From positions 32,700,882-32,764,881 of the forward strand of contig JAAONU010000006.1 in the NCBI GenBank assembly GCA_012932295.1: 64,000 bases of DNA, read 5' to 3'. The DNA is from Cyclina sinensis (Eukaryota; Mollusca; Bivalvia; Venerida; Veneridae). A program made the position numbers and the translations under genes. Shown here piece after piece: positions 49,100-62,000 of this stretch; the first letter of the stretch is position 1; each line of letters opens with the position of its first letter. The notes beneath the pieces are model-generated. The model was given only the letters and a program-made list of their open reading frames with translations. It did not search any database and had not been told where the DNA came from.

Positions 49100-49720
49100 A
49101 AGGCATTTGTTCCGCTGGTGTGCGGGTTTGATGCCACATCTGTGCCATTCACGTTTTGCCGACTCACAAGTATGTGATTATTAGGTTTCTTTTTGCCTTT
49201 AACAATGTCAACCTTAATGTCTCCGGACTGGGATCTAACTATCTCCTGCTGCGCCTTTACAGATTCACTTTGTCTTGCCAGTTATTTTGCTTTTTCCAGC
49301 GTTAAATCTGGGTCTAGCCGCAATTTCTCGGAGACCCGCTGGTCTCTCAACCAACAACTATCCTGTCTCTGATAAGTTTGTCTCGAAACGCACCGAAGTT
49401 ACAGTTTTCTGCTAAGGAATAAAGTGCTGTCACAAACTACTCGACACTTTCGCTGGCTAACTGATTGCGGCAATTAAACTTTGAACGTTCTTAAATAATG
49501 TTCCTTTTAGGTACAAAGTATTTCTTCAACGCTTCTGTTACCGTTTCCCACTTTTTTAATTTTCTGTGCTTAATCCCAATGACGAGAACACACTGTCAGC
49601 TTCTTCTCCCATACAATAATGTATTAACTTGGGTTTCCTCTTCTTTTGCATTAAGACCGGAAGCAGAACGAAACCTTTGGAACCGTGTGAACCATTTGTC
49701 CCAATTTCCATGATGTCATG
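49100..49720 (-). pseudogene. Ty3/gypsy Gag (capsid) remnant
   Basis: Minus-strand fragments read NWDKWFTRFQRFRSASGL, VFSSLGLS, WETVTEALKKYFVPKRNII, CNFGAFRDKLIRDRIVVG and EKLRLDPDLTLEKAK. This is the gypsy capsid pattern, including the LIRDRIVVG and DP.LTLEKA motifs near the capsid C-terminus. Several in-frame stops interrupt it. I could not see an intact CCHC zinc knuckle. Confidence 0.8.
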
Positions 49721-49904
49721 TGTCGATTTTTTCCGGGTATTGAAAGTTAAAACTTGCGATTTTAAATTCCAGTTATTGTCACGATTTATAGTGTTATTTT
49801 TTGTATTGTTTTTTCTTTATTTAAACTACTACCATTTTTTCTTTTAAAAAAAATGATTTTTTTATTCGAAATTGTTTTGAAAGTTCCCCTTTAGCTGCCA
49901 CCAT

Positions 49905-50520
49905 GTTGTATTATGGGTTAAAATACATGAAGAGCTGTTCATTGCCTAATCTACTTCAGGATGTTAACTTTTTGCTAGCTAGTACTCGAGTGTCACTCTT
50001 CTACTAGGCATGTGGCTTATCAGCCTGATAGAGATCGATAATCCTACATCTAACTAACCTCATTAATAAGCCGTTTGGGCACCCATTTTCAATTGGAAAT
50101 TCAAAATGTGCCCTAAACAACATGAAAGTTATTGCCAGTCACAGGTATATATCAATATCCTGAAGTGGAAAGCCTCCTCTTTCCAAGATTCTGTATCCAG
50201 ACCTGCATTTCTCCAACTTATTTATATGCCTCGCATATTGGCCAGATTCAGAAGTAAGGCGTAAAAACCAGTGTGCTGTTTCGGTCTAATGATAATAGTT
50301 TCTTGATAATAAGAGGAGTATTCACTAATGACGCAAATAAGCTTTCACCAATTTTTGTGTGGATTTGTAATTACATATTGGGTATTTTTAACAGAATACA
50401 TGTATTTAAAATGATGCAAGGGGGCGTAACTCAAGGACTTAAAAAAGACAAAAAATTACACTAAAATGCACATCGTCAATATCTATTCAAACCTCTGAAG
50501 TTAGAAAGTAAAGTAACAAA
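49905..50520. other. Possible gypsy 5' LTR and intergenic sequence
   Basis: Immediately 5' (minus strand) of the gypsy primer-site-like TGGTGGCAGC. The minus strand ends ...AACCCATAATACAACA, compatible with an LTR 3' end in CA. No second copy was found for comparison, so LTR limits are unknown. From about 50200 onward I see only AT-rich sequence. Confidence 0.3.
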
Positions 50521-53500
50521 TGTAAGTGATTTCATAAATTTTTAATATCTATTCAATCAAAACATGTGTAAAATGCATTAAAATACATCCATCAATAGAA
50601 ACATACAAAGCTTTATAAACTGGCCATGACTGAAATGATAACAAAATACTGTGAAAAATGAATACAGAATGACAATTTAAACTCATAAATCAACAACATT
50701 ATTCATACATACAGATAATTTCATACATTATGTGTACATAATAATAAGATGAAATTGAAGAGGTATCCACATTTCCACAACAAAATCCTAGTGTTATGTA
50801 TATATTTGGCAACATAAACTACATTCATTTTTACTCTTTAGTCACCAAGATGACCAAATACTGGTCAGCCTGCCCAGAGAGAGCACTTTCGTGTCTGTTT
50901 TTTGTTTAATTCATATTAATTAGTAATAATAAATATAGAATAACTACCAGCAGCAATGCTTATTGTCAAAACATTTTGAGTTATTAAGTACTTAAAACTG
51001 GATTTTAACCTTTACAGGAAACTAAGTGTAGAAAACAAAGAGATCCAAGACTTGTTTTGGGTCAAAGAATACATAAAGGAATACATATGGGAACTCTTCA
51101 TTTAGGAGATAAATGTTTTGAGTTACTACTTAAATCTGGGTAAAATGACTTGTTACAGTTCAAAGGATTGATCACATTTCCAAAATTATCTGTGAGATTA
51201 CCAAGCAGTTAAAATACTGGATTCAAATGCTAAATGAAAAATACAAATGATGTATTTCTTATTGCTGGTGAATAAAGTGACAAAAGATACATAAAGACAG
51301 ACATACAACACATGCACGTATCATGGCAGCTTACAAATTCACTGAGCAAAAATAATAGAAAAAGAACTGAACACACGTCATATGTATGGTAACATGTCTC
51401 AATATGTAAAACCTTTCACACATTAAATATTTACACAATCATAGGTGCTCAGCACATTATCTTCAAAGGGTAAGTGTTTAGTTTTTGATTAACAGAAAAT
51501 AAATATTTTACCAATTCATTTAGAGAAACTCTGATAAAATCTTGGCTTGCATAAGTGTAACACAACATGGTAAAAATCATTTAGTTTATGTAGTAAACTG
51601 CATTTCAAAATACCTGTAAACAATATTCTTAACATACTGTGTTTATGGGGACATGTGCTGGTAACATACTCAACATCGTATTTCGCACACTTTTAAATAC
51701 AACTTACAATCATTTAAACTGAAGCAAATATGTAGATATGGTCTGGATATATGTGAAATATCAAAAATTGTAACCAGGTGCTAACATATACACACTGTAT
51801 AATAGCCAGTCAAATATACAGATACTGAAATGACAAAATAACAAACTTTCTTTTTGAAAACAAAACTGTACAAAGCTTTATACACTGAACATCACACAAT
51901 TGCATTGAATATTTACTGTACAAATTCAAATAACAAATTGTCTTATTAAAAAGAAGACAGAAATATAGAGACAGACAGTAAGCAAATTTGCAAAGAAATG
52001 AATAGTTTACCAGTAATTTCATCAATGAAATGCAAGGATAGTGTTTAAGCAGTAATCTCATATAAGTTCAAAAATATTTTTAAAAAAACACAAAAAATTC
52101 ATTATACAAATTAGAAATCACTTTGTTCCTATAAAGTGACTGCATACATGTTTCCTAACAGCATACTGTAAAAGAAAATGCACATTGAAATTTTGGTTGT
52201 ATTTGTGAAGAATGCATGAATCTTTGTCACCGAGTTATTCCTTTTCATGGAAACCCATCACAATTAATAGTTGTTCACATCTTTATCAGTATATATTTTA
52301 CCCCGTGACTAACAGGGTAACATGGAACCAGTCTGTAAGTTAATTGCAGCAACATGGAACCAGTCTGTAGCCAATATATAAGCATATAGCCCAGCATTTC
52401 ACTGAATCAAAGAGCACAGGTTCATAATCTGATACCAGCATGACTCTTTTCATCCTGTTTTAAGCCAAACAGAAGTACATATTTCTAAAATATTATATTC
52501 TGCTTTCTCTTTAATTCTAAAGAAAAATAATCTTAAGCAAAAATCTGAGGATCAGTAGATTTTTAAAACATGTTTAAATCACATGGTTCAGAATTTTGAA
52601 TGACAACCTAAATACCACAAGAAAGCAGGAGAACACAGCCAGTCTGTTTCAGATAAACCAAGGTAGAGGCCTTTGACTTGTAAATATATGGAAAGGTCTA
52701 CTGTATGGAAAGGCCTAATGTATTACTACATGATAAAGCCCTATGGGTCTACTGAATGAAGCACCAAGGACTATTTTTTTAACTGAAAAGTTTTGCTGTA
52801 AATTCTGATGATTTAAGAAATGAAAAATAATCCTATACGGAAAAGTCAAATGTATTAACTACATGACAAAACATTAAGGGTCTACTGAATGAAGCAGAAA
52901 GGGCTACTTTTTTGACGGAAAAGTTTTGCTGTAAATTCTGATGATTCAAGAACTGAAAAATAAATGAAATAATCGAATTATGAATGATTCAAAAACAAGA
53001 TAGTCATTGCCTGGATAATTATTATACACAGAACTTGATAATAGAGGTGCTTAGTGATTTCTTTCATTTTTAACATACATGTACTTTCATGTTAGATCAT
53101 TCACGCTAATTTACCATACTCATTACAGTGTTACTAGAAATCGTACAGTTTGAGAAAGACTACAGCATCAGTAGAAACATTTACTGAGAACACAATTCTG
53201 ATTTTATTACTGAAACAATATGAGAGGAAAAAACATCACAGGCAGTTCAAAACTTTTTATAAAGTTAAATAAAAACAAAGCACATTTATATGTTTTTTCA
53301 TTCATAAACTAAGAGAAAACAACTAATTTAAGTTCTGGTAGTGTATGAAACAGACTACAATTACCAGCTGTAGCTTTTTCTAGCCTCTGTGTGTCCCACT
53401 GCCTCATGTTAAGACTTAAAACATTCTTTTTTTTCACAACTGGTGTAAGACAAGGTAATACCATGTACAATATAACATTTATATTGTTAATTAACAATCA

Positions 53501-55020
53501 TACAAGTCAGAATAATGTTTATACCAGTATGAAAACAAAAGATGTTAGTGACACAAATGGGTCCCTTAGTGTTTCAGACGAATTTTTTCCACATCATTAA
53601 TTGATAGACCAAACATTCTTGCATATTCAGACTTACAGACCATCGTGACTTACTATCTAGTGAAAGTTAAGTGTGAAGCTCTAAAAACAGTTCTCCAACA
53701 GGTGTTTCAGCTACTGACAAAAAAGAAAGTGTAAAGGTCACTGAAGGTCACTGCTGACTTGACCTTTGACACAGTCTTCTAAAATCTATTTTTCATCTTA
53801 ATGAACTTTCTTATCAAGTGTGAGGGCCTTCAGCCTAGTTCCTATTAATGTTCAACCTCAATAAGAATATCCTTCAAGTTTTTGTCACTGTGACATTGAC
53901 CTTTAATGCAGAGACTGAATAATTGTTATTAAAGTTTAGGAGCCTTAGGACCAGTTGTTTTGATTAGCAATCAGAAACCTCTTTAAAAGAGAACATTGTA
54001 GTCCCCAAGTATATGTATGTATGGGAACAGAGAGAAATATGCAAAACAATATACCCTCAACATCAAAGGAGCCAAAAAACACTTCTAGCAATCTAGAATA
54101 TCACATACTATGACTAAATTTGTGAAAACAAACTCTTACATAACCTAATGGCATACATCTACATTTCTTTACCTTTCAAAACTCTAGAGATCTATATAAC
54201 CCCAACAGTTTATTTAAAAGAAAAATATCAAAGAAATAAAATACAGAAATTTTCAAACAAGTAATTACTAACACAAATATATCTGTAGGTAATGGATTAA
54301 CAAATCGATATCATAACATGTTTTTAAGCTTTATTACAATGTATTTTAACTGGAAATTGTATACATGTACGTGCAATAATTGCTTCTAAGTAAGAAGAAT
54401 AACAGATAAATTTCAATTTACATGTTTATCTGAATACATTAACATGTATTTTCAAGTAACAACAGAGAGCAACAGACTTGGTCACAAATTTTAGACTTAC
54501 TTGTTTTTTTTACAAAGCTATAACAGAGTTGGAGGAGTGTGACACAGACAGAAGTCTGACTGTTACACAGGCAAGAGAAAGCATTTAGACTGTGTCACAG
54601 TTCAGGCTTTAGATTGTGACTCAGATGGAAGATAGACTGGTACCCAGATGAAAACATTGCTGATATGTTCTGTTTCAATTCTTTAAATTTCTTATCTTAA
54701 GGGCAGTTAACAAAATAATGCCAAACATTCATGTTTGAAATAAAAAAGGAATTTGATGGTGCACAACAGTTTAATAGCAACATGATAGCAATAAAAAGGG
54801 CATTAGTTTTTGCATTAGGAAACGACCATGTTTAACCATTTCATTAAATTCAATGTTTCACTTAAAACAAGGTTGACATTATGTTGTTAACTACCCTTTT
54901 TTCAAACCATATTGCCTTACCAAACCCTGTGCAATTACATTTGTTTTATATACAGAAGTATTTGCTTCCTGATAACTGCAAAAAGCATAGGATACAATAT
55001 ACATGTAGATACAAGACAAG
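50520..55020 (-). other. Probable MEGF8 3' UTR or intergenic sequence
   Basis: 4.5 kb of AT-rich sequence downstream of the MEGF8 stop, with no recognisable gene on either strand. It contains a tandem duplication of about 125 bp (52700-52955: GGGTCTACTGAATGAAGCA, then GAAAAGTTTTGCTGTAAATT in both) and a short repeat with GGTCACTGAAGGTCACTGCT at about 53730-53770, similar to the tracts in the dispersed repeats. Minus-strand AATAAA hexamers occur at several places (for example about 54212 and 54332), so the 3' UTR end cannot be chosen. Confidence 0.35.
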
Positions 55021-56003
55021 CTAGCAATGTGACGAAGTTGGTGGTCTCCTTAGTTTCCCTGCAGTTGTCCCAGATGACAGCTGATTGGTCAATGTTGAGC
55101 CAAGACACAGTTGGGAAGGGGCATTAACCCCACCTGGCAACTGAAATACTACAGTCCCTATAGCTGCAACACCATCATCTGTCGGCTCAATTGCTATTGG
55201 AACAATATTGAGACTGTCTCGTACAACGATAGGTGACATTGGAACAGACGTTTCACTGGGTAACAATGGCGTTCTATCAGTAACTTTCCTAGGTCTATTA
55301 CGTAAGTTTGGTGATATATTTATTGGTGTCACAGCATGATCAATAAGCACTAGCACTTTAGCAAAAGGTCGAGACGCCATGTGCAGCATCTCACGTGCAC
55401 GCTGTTGACGAGTTCGTCTGGCATCAAAGCCTTGTTTTGTTTTCCACAACAACACACACATGGCAAGAAAAAGAAAGAAGCACTGAAAAAAACACAGGAA
55501 AAGAAAACAAACAGATCTATATGAGGCTGGTCTTGTCTGAAATACAAGTTTCCAGATGTTTCATTCTTATATATATCACCCGTACTTAAAAACACCATGT
55601 AAAATCTTGAAGTTTTCAAATTCAGTTTATCATTTGGCAATGTAATCACAAGCCTTCCATGTAAGTTACGAATCATCAGCACAGTATTAGGATCAGTCAC
55701 TGTGATAAAAGTATTAATATCTGTCGCCTTCACTTCTTTCACTGGAAAACCAGCATTAATCACTTTATTATTTGAACTCCGCTGATATCTGAGTCTGTTA
55801 TTGAGATTAGGGTAATTCAAGACCCCATTATGAATCCCCGACATGGGATCTAGGTGAAAATGGTACGGATCATTGTTCACTCCGCTTACGACGCAGTACA
55901 CGACTAATACTGTTTGGGTCTAGGACAACTTGGTGCTCCCATGTCGTCTCATCAACAAAAACTTGGAAAGTGTCATCATGTGGTGAGAAATATACATCAA
56001 TTC
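55021..56003 (-). CDS. MEGF8: MEGF8 last exon: juxtamembrane, transmembrane and cytoplasmic tail
   Basis: Starts IDVYFSPHDDTFQVFVDETT, then ITVTDPNTVLMIRNLHGRLV and LYFRQDQPHIDLFVFF leading into one hydrophobic transmembrane helix, then CVLLWKTKQGFDARR, the MASRPFAKV motif (MGRN1-binding MASRP site in the family), and the conserved EPTDDGVAAIGTVVFQLPGG and CLGS end. Stop TAG at 55021-55023. Frame 1 runs into TGA at 55870-55872 and resumes one frame over (+1 excess); the frame changes again in the T-rich transmembrane coding region (about 55465-55515), by +2 or -1. The net change is a multiple of three. Confidence 0.9.
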
Positions 56004-59000
56004 CTGCAGAAAGTAAAGCTCTGTTCACTGACAATCAAAATACAATCTATTTCTTAAACTTAACATCTTTACCTTCGAGAGAAATGTCATGAAACTGAAA
56101 ATTAACCTGAAAATATTACGCATTTCATAAGATTAAAATAATTTTTAAAAAACTCAAAGCCCTCTCATTTAATGATTTGGGTAAATGACCCCAGGCTGGC
56201 CTCGGAAATCTGGAACCGAGTAGGTCCGGAAAACATTGTCATTATTCTCATTTTACATTTATGACTTGTTATATTTTGTGTTTGGCAGGTCTATGTATAC
56301 AACAAACCTCTATCCAAATACTTAGTTTTTATTCTTCCCAACTGCAGGTAATATTAATGTTTACACTTTTAAATTGTTTTCTTCCTTTTGTCAACAATGT
56401 GTCGGTCAGTATGCATGTGATGAAAAGTGCTGTATTATATACGAAGAAAAACTACTTGTATATTTACAAAACTAATCTGGAACATTGGTTGACATTACAG
56501 TGACAATATTCAGTAAATATAATTGTAAATAATTTCATTATTAAATGAGGAAGTCCACATGGCACTGACATCTTATACATGTATATAAACACCCAGTTAT
56601 ATATTTGAATCTTTGTACTATAAATTGCAAAATATTACAGGTATCATTACCTCCAACAGTGATGTCTACTGTTACGCGTATATCTACATTCACATATTTC
56701 GGCTGTACAACAAAGAACACCGTCCTGCCAAGGTGAAGCGGTGTTGGGTTGCGTGTACATTCCCGTTGTGTATTTGGATCGAAGCAATAGTCTTTATTGA
56801 CTGCCATGTGTCTATAGCAGTGATGTCCATCTGTAGGTGTTCCCAAAAAGTACTCCTTGCATATAGCACACTGTAAATAAGGGTCAAGAATATGTGTAAG
56901 TGGAAAGTACCCAAATATGTACACAAATACAATAACAAATTTCCATTTCAAAATGGACAGCCTATTCAGTTCATTCAAATAGTAAATTAATCTGAAATAC
57001 TTAACTCAATAAAGGTGGTCCACAGTTTGATGACAGAGTCTGCAAATATGAACAACTCTTCATCTCAATACAGATATACTTCTGTTCCAATCCAGGCAAC
57101 AATTGCACAGGAAGCTTAGCACAATAAAGTGAAAGAGACAGTTTTCCACTTTCCTGTATTAAAGTTATCAACGTACCTGTTCAATATGACATTTAACCTC
57201 CTTGCTAGTATCACTGTTACATTTCGTTTCTGTGTTATTCTGACACCTACAGTTCAGACCACTGTCACTGTCACACACATCACTGTGTCCATTACACATA
57301 CACCTGAAATACATCATCACACAGTGTTAAACTATTCACCATAACTCTGTCACATTCATGTCTGACATAGGTATAGTATGAGATTCAGAAGCCTCAGTAA
57401 ACTGATAAAAAATACTTAGGCATAGTTATATTTTTTCAATGCTCAAGAGATCTGTTAGGTTGGCAATTGCAATTGTTGGAGTAGCCAAAAAAAAATGTGC
57501 TACAGGTCAACATACTTTGTATATGTAACACATTAACAGGAAAGACTCTGTCATATATGTTTACATATTGGTTTTGTATAAAACTGAAACGTACTGCCAC
57601 ATAATTATGTGTTTGTTGTACAGATCTGCAGTAAAAACTGCACTGTTTCCAGTTTATATACAAATATGGCAAGAACAGATGATTTAAGTAGTCATCACAT
57701 GGCATTAAAGGAACAGTTAACTCAATAATTACATGCATATAAAACGACTATAGGGGAAACAACTCACTTTGTACATGGTTTATTTGGTAACATATCATGT
57801 AGTCTGAAGTACCCTTGTACACATCGCTCACAACGTCTATCAACTGTGTTATCTGCACAGTTCATACACATTGTGTCATTTTTCTGTTTCGGTCCAACCG
57901 GTTGAAGCAGGCTAAACTGAAATGGTATGGATTTATTTCTTGCAACCATTTTATACACAATATCATCCAGAATTATCTGTATATATGTTACACTGTCCAT
58001 TTTCAAGTATTCCAATTAAGCACATAAAATGTATTATGTAACGAAAGTACTATTGTACATCAAGCAGTTCATTCAATGCCAAAAAAAAACTGTTCCCCAA
58101 TTTCAAAGAAAAAATTATATATCAAAATAATTCCATGACAACTAACACATCAGTCACCATTGTATCATTTTTACAGAAAAAGGGGATAAAATTCTGCAAG
58201 TTTGTGAAATACCAGAAAGTGCAGTGAATACTTACTTCTCTAATAAACCTTGCAGACTTAGTATCTGGAAATCTCAGTAGAAGGTTTGTAATATCTTGCT
58301 GTTTTTGAATGTACTCTAAAGGCGATACACAAATATCTGAGTGACTGTGACAAAAGTCAGAACAGGAGACACATCGCCCTTCATTTTCAGGATTGCCAAC
58401 AAACAATGGCATACAATGTTGACAATGCGTACCCTGTGAGAAAGCAATGAATATTTGAAAACTTTAATAAATATGAAAAATAAGAGGACTACAATGTTTC
58501 TTTACTGCTTACCTGAGCACTCTTTTGCCTGAAAAATTTTCAAGATGATCTGGTTTAAAATATGGACTCTAGCCAGACCCCAAATGACTGTTGATCATGA
58601 CCTAGATTTCATCAAGACAAATATTCTAACTAGCTTTAGGTTCTGACTGAAAACATTACCTCTAGCCAGAGGTTAAATGTCATATTGTCACCATAACTCT
58701 GTCACATTCATGTCTGACATAGGTATAGTATCGGATTCAGAAGCCTCAGTAACTTGTTCATCCAAAATGACCCAATTTTGGATCTGACCTAAATATCATC
58801 AAGACAATCAATCTGACAAACTTCCATGATCCAGCTTATTATATGGCCACTAGGATGATGATCTATATTTATGAACCAATGTGACCCACTGAAGAATATA
58901 ATCTGACTGATCACTTACATTTTATAGCTTAAAATTCAAAACATACAATAAAAAGTCTAATTTATAGGTCATTCCCAATACTTAATCTGCCTGGTGACAT

Positions 59001-62000
59001 TCATTTCAATGAGAAAGTAAAAACATTATAATTTAGGATAAATATTTACGACTGAATACAGCATCAATATGCTCTTTATCAATATGCCCATAAATTCTGT
59101 AACACTAAAAAGTAGCAGATCCTGACATTACCTGTGTATTGTTCATACACTGAGTACATTTATCTTTCCGCTCTACGCTTTCACAGTTACTGTGGCCGTT
59201 ACATTCACACTTTGTGGAGCAGTTTTCACCAACATATCCAAAATGACAGAAACACTTTTCTGGCCAAATGCAGACTCCGTGAACACAACCTTGATGGCAA
59301 ACTGGCATACACGCCAACTTCCCATTTCTATAAATACAAGTTCAAACATGCTTTACTGATAACTGGCAGTATTTCAAATGTTCTTTTGAATGATCTTGAA
59401 GATATCCAATTCAAATAAATTGAAGATTACAAGATTCTTACACTAACAAACTATTTCCAACTCTGATTTGTAAGTCTTTTCTTTCAAGCTGGATATCTAG
59501 AGTGCTTTGACCAACGCTCGGCAGTATACCAACACTCAGCGTAAATCTATTTTTTCACGGAATTGATATTTTTTCTTAGAAGTGATTTAAAACTCTTCTT
59601 TAATTCGAGTTAAGTAGTCATTTCATCTATCTTTTCACGGTTCTCTGAACTTCCAGTATCATCATGTGACTTAAGCATAGCAGACGGAAGGGGATCCCAT
59701 TGGATAAAACAGACAAAATGCATTGTTTTCTACGCGAGATCATGTACTTCCGCTGTTTGATACGCAATGAATAGAAACAATCTATTTAATATTTTATTCA
59801 TTTTGTGTTCAAGAAAGGTTCTTTGCATAATTACAAAAGATTTCTTTTTGAAAGGTCGCCGATCAGGTCATCTATGGTACGCCGAGCATTGGTACAATTT
59901 TGTGCAAACCGTACATGTTTTACTCGGTCTATTTATAGCCTGCCCTGTCGTTTACGGTTGTTTCACATAGGGAAACTTCGTAAGGATTTAGCAAAGTTTA
60001 CTCTTGAATATAATTAGTTCATAACATGAAATGAGTAATTTGTTAAGTCTCTTCAAAGAAATTCCTTTGATTTTACGCCGAGCATTGGTCTGACCACTCT
60101 AAGTTCCACTTTCAACAGTAGTTAATTGCAAAAAGGAAAATAAATGAAATAATGTTGAACATATATGTAATGTATTTTTAAACTTGGGCTAGCGTAATTT
60201 ATGGCAGGAGAGAAAAAAAAAAAAAAAAAAAGAGTACTTAATGGTACAGGTAAAAAATGAAGTGAGGATTTATTTACCACAGAACTCGATATACATAGGA
60301 AAAAAGTGCTGCTGCAGAGGGTGTTTAGCTGTGCCATAACTGCTAAATTTAGAATATATGTTAGGGACGTAATGTCAACAATACGACCTGATACCAAATC
60401 TTGACTGTATTTCAGGCATTCAAATGGTCAGAAAAAATTCACAGAAACATTTTGAAACTTTTACATATTTGGTTTTAATAAAAAATGAAATCATTTTGTG
60501 TTGAAGAAGTAAGAAGGCATTGTAAACAGTTGAGTTCACACCTATAGTTACTTTAACTATTCTCTTCACACCTGTGACCAGTAGACTGTAAACAATCATT
60601 GTCTAAAGTTTGTGGCCTGTATTTTTAGTGTGTCTCACCTACAGTGGTAAAGACTAAGTTGATCTTATGTCTATGTCAAAGAAAATGTCCTGTGAGAAGT
60701 CAAACTTGGTGACAGAATGACTGAGTCACTGGAAGATACCAAATACATGAATGTGTCAGTCAAATACTGGCAATAACCTCTATTTTACTGTACATTTATT
60801 CTGGTCCAATTTCTGGTTTAATTTATTCTTTTGAAGAATTCTCTAACATCTTTATCACCAATACTCATGTCAGCTTCAGCTTCTTCAAACCTTTGGCAGC
60901 ACTGCCAGTATTAAGTTGACTGGAAGAGCATCATATGAAACCTCTGCAACTATTCACTAGCATACTGTGGAACAACCAGTGTCGTATTTGTGGTGTTTTG
61001 TTTGCCTTAATATTCATTCATGTATTATGAAATAAAAATGTGACAAATAAAAATAACATGAGTCACAATTTGTGCTTGCTCTGAATTTCTTTTTCTTTTT
61101 GACCTATAAGGCATGAATTGAAATCAAATAAGGAATTACTCAATATGGGTACACGATACCAAGAAATACACTAATTGCCTTTGCTGCATGTGAACTGGAA
61201 ATTTTAAAATATGCCTTCATCAAGAAAATTCAGTAGAAACATTTTTTGTGTGTGATTTCAAATCAAGCATAAGAGTACTTGGCAAATCTGAATATTTAAA
61301 TTTTGAAATGAAATAATTTTGCCATTCCTAACATATCAAAGTGCACACTTCTTGATATTTTCTGCAAATTCAACTTCTCTACTTCACAAAATGATCAAAA
61401 TCATTTCTACTTGATTTTTCAAGCAAATGTGATTACTATGCACATTCAACAACTGCCCCTAACTTTTTATAGACAGATTATAATAATACATAAATAAAGT
61501 GACCTACTCCTCGGTTCTGTTGATGTATCCTTTCTTGCATGTACAGCTGAAGCCATCAAGTTCGTCATTACAGTTCTGGGTATCGAGGTCACAGTTATGG
61601 TGACCATTCAAGCATTCATCCTCTGGTGGACATCTTGCATATGACCAAGTCAGTATGTCCACATCTGTAACATATAGGTATATGAGCAGCCTAATGAAGA
61701 AAGCTTTCAAGTGAATTTCTGACAATTATTTTGCTAGTTTTCAACATTTAATTACAAGTCTGTTAAACTTAATTATCTTTCTTACAGTCTGTTAAAGTTA
61801 ATTATCTTTATTAAGTAAAAAGAGAAAGGACATTTTGTTATCAATTCATTAACAGATAATAACCACTTATAATTTCAGTGTTTTTACTTTGGATAGTTAT
61901 ACAGTTCTTCTGATGTGCATCCTTTAAAATTAAGAGAACAAGAGAACCAAGTCAGTGCAAAATAAGTGTAACTGTGTTCATATGCAAAAGGAGATACAAC

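Larger units (their letters stand above)
44505..49905 (-). mobile_element. Degenerate Ty3/gypsy LTR retrotransposon (interrupted)
   Basis: Reading 5' to 3' on the minus strand: Gag (about 49720-49100), protease (48916-48731), RT (48650-48556 and 46687-46080), RNase H region (46011-45347) and integrase (44855-44505). That order (RT-RNaseH-integrase) is Ty3/gypsy. Every module is broken by stops or shifts. It is split by a 1.85-kb younger insertion at 46688-48532. Just 5' of Gag, TGGTGGCAGC (about 49893-49903) could be a primer-binding site with a 5' LTR beyond it. No matching 3' LTR was found, so the 3' end is probably truncated near 44500. Confidence 0.88.

Noticed and set aside
55490..55520. 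Intron ending at CCTGTGTTTTTTTCAG in the MEGF8 membrane helix
   Set aside because: The upstream FRQDQPHIDLFVFF block runs straight into it with no donor and no missing residues; a frame slip explains the data better, though transcript data should decide.
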